Below are positions 58,413 to 64,000 of a stretch of 64,000 bases of DNA, piece by piece. The notes beneath the pieces were generated by a model. That model ran no database searches and was not told the origin of the DNA. It saw nothing but the letters and a program-made list of their open reading frames with translations. Both the position numbers and the translations under genes were made by a program. The DNA comes from Prochlorococcus sp. AG-347-L20 (GTDB taxonomy: Bacteria > Cyanobacteriota > Cyanobacteriia > PCC-6307 > Cyanobiaceae). The DNA is taken from assembly GCA_003281225.1 (NCBI GenBank), contig QCCP01000007.1, positions 1 through 64,000 of the forward strand, read 5' to 3'. Numbering within the stretch: the first letter of the stretch is position 1; each line of letters starts with the position of its first letter.

Positions 58413-58489
58413 GGTTTATTATTGTTCTTTAAGAACTTTAAAAGATTTTGCTTAATTAAGCGACTTTTATTCAAAATTAATTTTTTAAG

Positions 58490-58852
58490 ATGTTTTTATT
58501 AACTGGCTATGAATACTTTTTAGGTTTCCTTCTGATTGCAGCAGCTGTTCCAGTATTAGCTCTAGTTACTAATCTCATCGTTGCCCCAAAAGGCAGAACA
58601 GGAGAAAGAAAACTTACATATGAATCTGGAATGGAGCCTATTGGAGGAGCATGGATTCAATTTAATATTCGTTATTACATGTTTGCCTTGGTTTTCGTTA
58701 TATTTGATGTTGAAACAGTATTCCTTTATCCTTGGGCTGTAGCTTTCAATAGATTAGGCTTATTAGCTTTTATTGAGGCTTTAATCTTCATTGCAATACT
58801 TGTTATTGCCCTGGCATACGCATGGAGAAAAGGTGCTTTAGAATGGAGTTAA
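58490..58852 (+). CDS. ndhC: NAD(P)H-quinone oxidoreductase subunit 3 (NdhC)
   Basis: 120 residues with three spans, [20 protein letters not shown] and [17 protein letters not shown] membrane subunit of the cyanobacterial NDH-1 complex for respiration and cyclic electron flow. First of ndhC-K-J. Confidence 0.97.
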   Translation: MFLLTGYEYFLGFLLIAAAVPVLALVTNLIVAPKGRTGERKLTYESGMEPIGGAWIQFNIRYYMFALVFVIFDVETVFLYPWAVAFNRLGLLAFIEALIFIAILVIALAYAWRKGALEWS

Positions 58853-58856
58853 AAAA

Positions 58857-59591
58857 TTGAATCCACAATTATCCCCAAAAGCAATAAGAGAAATTCGAGA
58901 AGGTACTTGCAACCCTCTTGGTGCGCCCCAAGTTACTACAGATTTAAGCGAAAATATTATATTGACAAGCTTAGACGATCTTCATAATTGGGCTAGACTA
59001 AGCAGTCTATGGCCTCTCTTGTACGGAACAGCTTGTTGTTTTATAGAATTTGCTGCCTTAATCGGATCTAGATTTGATTTTGATAGATTTGGATTAGTAC
59101 CTAGAAGCTCGCCAAGGCAAGCAGATTTGCTAATAGTTGCAGGAACAGTAACTATGAAGATGGCTCCAGCCCTAGTGAGACTTTATGAACAAATGCCTGA
59201 ACCAAAATATGTTATTGCGATGGGTGCTTGCACAATCACAGGGGGAATGTTCAGCGCTGATTCTACAACTGCTGTAAGAGGTGTTGATAAATTGATTCCA
59301 GTTGATTTATACCTTCCAGGATGTCCACCAAGACCAGAAGCAATTTTTGATGCCGTAATCAAATTAAGAAAAAAAGTTGGTAACGAATCAATCTTAGAGC
59401 GCACAAAAACTGAACAGACCCACAGATACATAACATCTGATCACGAAATGAATCTTGTTTTCTCAGAAAATACAGGAGAATATCTAAACAAAACTTCAGC
59501 TAACGCTATTCCTTCCTCCAAAAAAGAAAAAATATCTGAACTACCTGAGAAGAACGAAAAAGCTGAAATTATTGATACTGCAGAAAATTAA
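58857..59591 (+). CDS. ndhK: NAD(P)H-quinone oxidoreductase subunit K (NdhK)
   Basis: 244 residues from TTG 58857. The [4Fe-4S] ligands are in [17 protein letters not shown] and PGCPPRPE. It forms the N2 cluster near the quinone site. The C-terminal tail is longer than usual and acidic/lysine-rich. Starts five bases after ndhC; its stop overlaps ndhJ by one base. Confidence 0.96.
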   Translation: MNPQLSPKAIREIREGTCNPLGAPQVTTDLSENIILTSLDDLHNWARLSSLWPLLYGTACCFIEFAALIGSRFDFDRFGLVPRSSPRQADLLIVAGTVTMKMAPALVRLYEQMPEPKYVIAMGACTITGGMFSADSTTAVRGVDKLIPVDLYLPGCPPRPEAIFDAVIKLRKKVGNESILERTKTEQTHRYITSDHEMNLVFSENTGEYLNKTSANAIPSSKKEKISELPEKNEKAEIIDTAEN

Positions 59592-60121
59592 TGGAAAAAG
59601 ACGGTTTAGCCAAATCCTCAGATACTTCAATAGAAAAAGAAGGCTTTATAAGCCAATCTTTGTTTAAAGATGGAATTCCAAATCAATCTTTACCTGATGA
59701 TCACATAGGAATTGAAAACATTTCTGTGGAACCTAACAAATTATACGAAGCAGTATCTGCCTTGAGAAATTACGGTTTCAACTACCTCCAATGTCAAGGA
59801 GGATATGATGAAGGACCAGGCAAAAATCTTGTAAGTTTCTACCATTTTATTACTGTTGATGATTTACAAAAAATCGAAAAAATTAAAGAAGTCAGATTAA
59901 AAGTTTTCTTAAAAAGAGATTCTGATTTATCAATTCCTAGTTTGTATAAAATTTTTAAAGGAAGTGATTGGCAAGAAAGAGAAACTTTTGACATGTATGG
60001 AATAAATTATATTGATCATCCCAACCCCAAAAGACTATTAATGCCTGAAGATTGGAGAGGATGGCCATTAAGAAAAGATTATATTCAGCCAGATTTCTAT
60101 GAACTTCAAGATGCTTATTAA
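59591..60121 (+). CDS. ndhJ: NAD(P)H-quinone oxidoreductase subunit J (NdhJ)
   Basis: 176 residues. [20 protein letters not shown] and [20 protein letters not shown] are the NuoC/NdhJ signatures. Hydrophilic arm subunit. The gene overlaps the end of the YvcK-type gene on the other strand by four bases. Confidence 0.96.
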   Translation: MEKDGLAKSSDTSIEKEGFISQSLFKDGIPNQSLPDDHIGIENISVEPNKLYEAVSALRNYGFNYLQCQGGYDEGPGKNLVSFYHFITVDDLQKIEKIKEVRLKVFLKRDSDLSIPSLYKIFKGSDWQERETFDMYGINYIDHPNPKRLLMPEDWRGWPLRKDYIQPDFYELQDAY

Positions 60122-61506
60122 TTTAATTTTTTTAATTTGCGGTAAATAAACATAACTGCTCTTGCTAATCTCCTTGGATCATGCCTAAGAGTTGGAGTTA
60201 TCCTTTTTGAATATAACGGTGCTTGCAAAACGTAATAACCCTCAGATAATAATTTTCCTTTATTGCATTGGACAGGCTCTGCCCCTCTACTTTCGTAATA
60301 GTCTACCAATGGAGACTTTTCAAATTGAATCTGAGATAAGATTGAGTTAAAAATTCGAGTATTAACTCCAAAATTTGATAATTGTTTTTCTATTGCTTTG
60401 ATATGTTGATAGACATCAAGTCCATCTGTTTCTCCTGGCTGAGTCATCAAATTACTTATGTAAATTTTTGGAGCATTACTTTGCAATAAGGCATCTACTA
60501 TCTCTGGTACTAAAAGATTAGGCAATAAAGAAGTGTATAAACTACCTGGGCCAAGAACAATTAAATCAGCTTCTTTTATGGATTCGAGAGCACTTGGAAG
60601 AGCTGAAGGATTTTCTGGTAGGTAACCAATCCTCGAAATTAATTTTTTAGATTTACTGATATTGCTTTCACCAAAAATTTTTTCACCATCTTCTAATTCG
60701 GCCCATAACATAACATCAATATTTGTTGCGGGTAAAACTTGACCTTGTACCGCCAAAACCTTGCTAGAGGCTTGAACTGCTTTTTCTAAACTGCCTGTAA
60801 TTGTTGTTAAAGCTGACAAAAATAGATTACCAAAACTATGACCTTCCAGACCACTTCCTCCTGAAAATCTGTATTGAAATAACCTAGTTAAAGTGGGTTC
60901 TTCGTTTGATAAGGCTGCCAAGCAATTTCTAATATCTCCTGGAGGTTGCACACCTAGTTGTTTTCTAAGAATTCCACTACTTCCACCATCATCGGATACA
61001 GTTACGATTGCTGTAATATTACTACTGTAATTCTTTAAGCCTTTCAGTAGAGTAGACAAACCTGTACCTCCACCAATTGCAACAATATTTGGGCCTCTGT
61101 TTAATTTACTTTTAACTCTTAATGCATCAACTAGAAATGTATTTTTTTCTGGAACAAGTGCTTTTTGAATAGAATTAATACTTCTATTTTGTCCAATACC
61201 AATCAACAATAGTCCAACAACAAAAATCAGTGGTCCCATTAATGAAACAGGCAATATACTTGTTAAACCTGTCATTACCCCAAAAAAGATTTCAATAAGC
61301 CAATAGAGCGGTCTTAAATTTGTCCAAATTACCAAGCCTAATAATGTAGTCAAAAATCCTATCGCAGATGTAAGCATCCATCTTTTTATTACCAATCCTG
61401 GTAAAAGCCAACTCAAAATTCTTAAGATTTTACTCAACAAGACAAAATTAGACTTTTTAAAATTTTTATAGTACCTTCTTAACCTCTTTTTACGCTTATT
61501 CTTCAT
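60118..61506 (-). CDS. yvcK: YvcK/CofD-family protein with N-terminal membrane helices
   Basis: 462 residues. The first 120 hold two or three membrane spans. The rest is the YvcK fold: [45 protein letters not shown], and [15 protein letters not shown]. YvcK-type proteins bind UDP-sugars and help regulate gluconeogenesis and cell-wall growth. The membrane part is typical in cyanobacteria. Confidence 0.85.
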   Translation of the reverse strand: MKNKRKKRLRRYYKNFKKSNFVLLSKILRILSWLLPGLVIKRWMLTSAIGFLTTLLGLVIWTNLRPLYWLIEIFFGVMTGLTSILPVSLMGPLIFVVGLLLIGIGQNRSINSIQKALVPEKNTFLVDALRVKSKLNRGPNIVAIGGGTGLSTLLKGLKNYSSNITAIVTVSDDGGSSGILRKQLGVQPPGDIRNCLAALSNEEPTLTRLFQYRFSGGSGLEGHSFGNLFLSALTTITGSLEKAVQASSKVLAVQGQVLPATNIDVMLWAELEDGEKIFGESNISKSKKLISRIGYLPENPSALPSALESIKEADLIVLGPGSLYTSLLPNLLVPEIVDALLQSNAPKIYISNLMTQPGETDGLDVYQHIKAIEKQLSNFGVNTRIFNSILSQIQFEKSPLVDYYESRGAEPVQCNKGKLLSEGYYVLQAPLYSKRITPTLRHDPRRLARAVMFIYRKLKKLN

Positions 61507-61637
61507 TTAAAAAACCTCTTAAATTATTTTTCTCAAATTTAAAAACTATATAGAATCATTATAAATCAAATTCATACATCCTTTTTTTATTTCTAAAAAT
61601 AGGCAAAATGGAATAATAGATGTTTTTTATATAAGTT

Positions 61638-62423
61638 TTGAAAAAATCAAAGCATGCAGTTGAAACGAAAAACCTCTCAATAAGCTGGGGAGAAGTTAAT
61701 GTGCTAAATAAAATAAATTTTGAACTTAATGACGGAGAGAAATTAGCAATTGTTGGCCCCTCAGGTTCTGGTAAATCAACTATATTAAAAATATTAGCAG
61801 GACTCATTTTACCTACCAAAGGAGAATTAAGAATATTTGGTGAGAAGCAAACATATTTGCGATTAGATCAAAATAATCCTCCTGATGTAAGACTAGTTTT
61901 TCAAAACCCGGCTTTATTAGGATCTCTAACTATTGAAGAAAATGTAGGTTTTCTCCTTAAAAGAAATAAAAACCTATCGAAAAAGTTAATTCATGAAATA
62001 GTACTTGAATGCTTAGCTGAAGTAGGATTATTTAATATTGAGAACAAACTTCCAAATGAATTAAGTGGAGGCATGCAAAAAAGAGTGAGTTTTGCTAGGG
62101 CATTAATTACTGATCAAACTCTTAATGCAAAGTCGAAACCTTTATTACTTTTTGATGAACCAACTGCCGGCCTTGATCCTATTGCCTCATCAAGAATTGA
62201 AGATTTAATTAATAAGACAAATGATAAAGCTAGCGGATCATCTATTGTGGTTAGCCATGTTCTTAGTACTATAGAGAGAACTTCAGATAAAGTTTTAATG
62301 CTTTATGGAGGCAAATTTAGATGGGCAGGCTCAATTGATGAATTTAAAGAGAGTAAAGATCCCTATGTATTTCAATTTAGGCATGGGAAACTTGATGGTC
62401 CAATGCAACCCAAAGACTTTTAG
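61638..62423 (+). CDS. ABC transporter ATP-binding protein, Mla/TGD type
   Basis: 261 residues, TTG start at 61638. Walker A GPSGSGKST, signature LSGGMQKR, Walker B LLLFDEPTAGLDP. The MlaF/TGD3 family drives lipid transport at the envelope; the MCE gene downstream supports this. A permease (MlaE-type) is not in the window. Confidence 0.88.
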   Translation: MKKSKHAVETKNLSISWGEVNVLNKINFELNDGEKLAIVGPSGSGKSTILKILAGLILPTKGELRIFGEKQTYLRLDQNNPPDVRLVFQNPALLGSLTIEENVGFLLKRNKNLSKKLIHEIVLECLAEVGLFNIENKLPNELSGGMQKRVSFARALITDQTLNAKSKPLLLFDEPTAGLDPIASSRIEDLINKTNDKASGSSIVVSHVLSTIERTSDKVLMLYGGKFRWAGSIDEFKESKDPYVFQFRHGKLDGPMQPKDF

Positions 62424-62428
62424 AAATT

Positions 62429-63274
62429 ATGCGTAGAAGCTTACGAGATTCAATAGTTGGGTTTTCCTTATTAGGGGGAATTTTAATATTCACATTTTTT
62501 TCTTTCTGGCTCAGAGGAGTAAGATTATCCTCAAAAAATTGGTACCTCTTCGCTGAATTCAATAATGCAAGCGGTTTATCAAAAAAATCTCCAGTTACTT
62601 ACAGAGGAATCTTAGTTGGATCGATAGAAGATATCTTGTTCACGAATGAATCAATTAAAGCAAAAATAGTTTTAAATAATCCTGAAATTATTCTTCCAAG
62701 GCCAGCATTTGCAAGGGTAGTTACAAATTCTTTCCTTGGAGGAGATGTTCAAGTTGCTTTAGAAACTAGTGACAAGACAATTCCTAAAAACATTGCACAA
62801 CCTATATCCGAAAAATGCGATACCAAATTAATTATTTGTCAGGGGGACACTATCACAGGTAAGCAACTATCAAGTCTTTCCAATATAACTAATAGAATAA
62901 GCCAACTTTTAAAAGAAACAAATCAAGAAAATTTAATTGAGAACGTCCTCAACTCAATTGATCAATTTGACAAAACACAAGAAAATCTTGATGAATTGAT
63001 TTATTTATCGAAAAAAGAAATAGAAAGAGTTGAACCTCTAATAAAAGAAATTACAATTGCTGCTAACCATTTGAATAACATTTTGTCTACTATCGATGAC
63101 AAAGAAACCCTTAATGACATTAAAGTTACAATAAATGCTGCTAGGTCTATTTCAACCAAAATAGATGATATGAGCGATGATTTTAAAAAATTAACTCAAG
63201 ATAAAGAATTAACCAAATCTATAAGAGATTTAACGATTGGACTTTCAAAATTCCTTAACGAAATTTATCCATAA
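62429..63274 (+). CDS. MCE-domain (MlaD/TGD2-like) protein
   Basis: 281 residues. N-terminal membrane helix (VGFSLLGGILIFTFFSFWL), then the MCE beta-barrel domain (FAEFNNASGLSKKSPVTYRG, VTNSFLGGDVQVALE), then a helical C-terminal part (about 150-280). MCE rings carry lipids between membranes. Six bases after the ATPase gene. Confidence 0.88.
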   Translation: MRRSLRDSIVGFSLLGGILIFTFFSFWLRGVRLSSKNWYLFAEFNNASGLSKKSPVTYRGILVGSIEDILFTNESIKAKIVLNNPEIILPRPAFARVVTNSFLGGDVQVALETSDKTIPKNIAQPISEKCDTKLIICQGDTITGKQLSSLSNITNRISQLLKETNQENLIENVLNSIDQFDKTQENLDELIYLSKKEIERVEPLIKEITIAANHLNNILSTIDDKETLNDIKVTINAARSISTKIDDMSDDFKKLTQDKELTKSIRDLTIGLSKFLNEIYP

Positions 63275-63281
63275 GAAATAT

Positions 63282-64000
63282 TTAAAATTCATTTATAGCA
63301 TTTAAAGCCATAGCTGCGATTGCTTTATCTGTAGCTTTTGGCAGTTGAACATATTTCCCTTGAGCTGCCTCTGCTAATTCTTTACCAAATCCACTTGCAA
63401 TAAATTTTCTTTCTGTATCAATTATCAAAAGTTTTATCCCAAGCATGGGATATTTTGCTGCAATATCAAGAACCTCTTGCTTTAAATTTGCATTTGTATT
63501 TTTGTTTTCTTCAACCTCATTTTGTCCTAGAGATAATCCTAATGGAACATTTCCTCTTCCATCGGTAATTCCAACAACAATAACTTGACCTATATCTCCT
63601 GTAGAAAGAGCATTTTTTGCTACTTTTGCTGATTGCGTTAGTCCATGAGCTAAAGGCGATCCACCTCCGCAAGGCATTGTTTCAAGCCTTCTTTTCGCTG
63701 CTGTTATTGATCTTGTTGGAGGCAAAAGAACTTCTGCCTGATTTCCTCTAAAGGGAATCAGGGCAACTTCATCTCTATTCTCATATGCCTCAGTCAAAAG
63801 TCTGATAACTGCACCTTTAGCACTTTGCATTCTATTAAGAGCCATAGAACCACTAGCATCAACAAGAAAAATGACTAAAGCACCGGCCTTTTTTTGAAGA
63901 AGCTTTGCCCTAAAATCATTCTCTTCAATAACTATTGATTTCTTAGGGTTTCTTAATCTTCGTGATTTTTGATAAGGAGCCGCGGCTCGCAAAGTCGCAT
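63282..64000 (-). CDS. chlD: magnesium chelatase subunit D (ChlD), C-terminal part
   Basis: The frame runs off the right edge, so only the C-terminal 238 residues are seen; the full protein is about 700. [14 protein letters not shown] is visible just before a spurious TTG. The von Willebrand A domain with the metal site ([24 protein letters not shown]) dominates. ChlD with ChlI and ChlH inserts Mg into protoporphyrin IX, the first step specific to chlorophyll. Confidence 0.95.
   Translation of the reverse strand, partial: ATLRAAAPYQKSRRLRNPKKSIVIEENDFRAKLLQKKAGALVIFLVDASGSMALNRMQSAKGAVIRLLTEAYENRDEVALIPFRGNQAEVLLPPTRSITAAKRRLETMPCGGGSPLAHGLTQSAKVAKNALSTGDIGQVIVVGITDGRGNVPLGLSLGQNEVEENKNTNANLKQEVLDIAAKYPMLGIKLLIIDTERKFIASGFGKELAEAAQGKYVQLPKATDKAIAAMALNAINEF

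Overview
The window is a gene-dense, AT-rich piece of chromosome from a picocyanobacterium, almost certainly a high-light-type Prochlorococcus. The evidence is psbB/psbT, psbEFLJ, psbM, psaE, petBD, ndhCKJ and chlD, together with a relic phycoerythrin pair (cpeB and cpeS, with no cpeA beside them) and a plastoquinol terminal oxidase. Many proteins of 30-60 residues lie in the gaps. I did not assign a strain.

Layout. 1-12 kb: small conserved or hypothetical proteins around arfB, a PrxQ-type peroxiredoxin, tatA, a stand-alone Nif11 protein, a CrtISO-like oxidoreductase and the terminal oxidase. 12-17 kb: GNAT acetyltransferase, aldehyde dehydrogenase, LysM protein, psaE and mutM. 17-22 kb: one rRNA operon on the minus strand (16S, tRNA-Ile, tRNA-Ala, 23S, 5S), separated from mutM by a bidirectional terminator. 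22-38.5 kb: GH100 invertase, petBD, ctpA, an HD hydrolase, minCDE, tRNA-Thr, tsaC-like/prmC, psbM, a ferredoxin, psbB-psbT, nrdR, rpsA, metK, an FGGY kinase and tRNA-Phe.

38.69-46.30 kb: a genomic island of about 7.6 kb inserted at tRNA-Phe. A 28-bp direct repeat of the tRNA 3' end bounds it, each copy is followed by a terminator, 10-bp repeats that look like recombinase arm sites lie just inside both ends, and a 29-bp inverted repeat lies further in. It has no recognisable recombinase. Its cargo is a TPR protein made of DNA-level repeats, a ribbon-helix-helix protein that appears fused to a SepF-like cell-division domain, a DUF2130 coiled-coil protein with a nuclease-like C-terminus and 153-bp internal repeats, a possible HNH-type protein, three translationally coupled TPR proteins and several small proteins. 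It fits the tRNA-targeting integrative elements of Prochlorococcus known as tycheposons, here as a recombinase-less cargo island, and it is the most interesting part of the window.

46.3-64 kb is core again: a TVP38 membrane protein, the cpeS/cpeB relic, a UvrD-type helicase, a CCA-adding-type enzyme, a flavoprotein-SelD fusion, mtnP, rubA-ycf48-psbEFLJ (a PSII assembly operon), divergent ndhCKJ, a YvcK/CofD-family protein, an MCE-type lipid-transport ATPase and MCE protein, and the 3' end of chlD running off the right edge.
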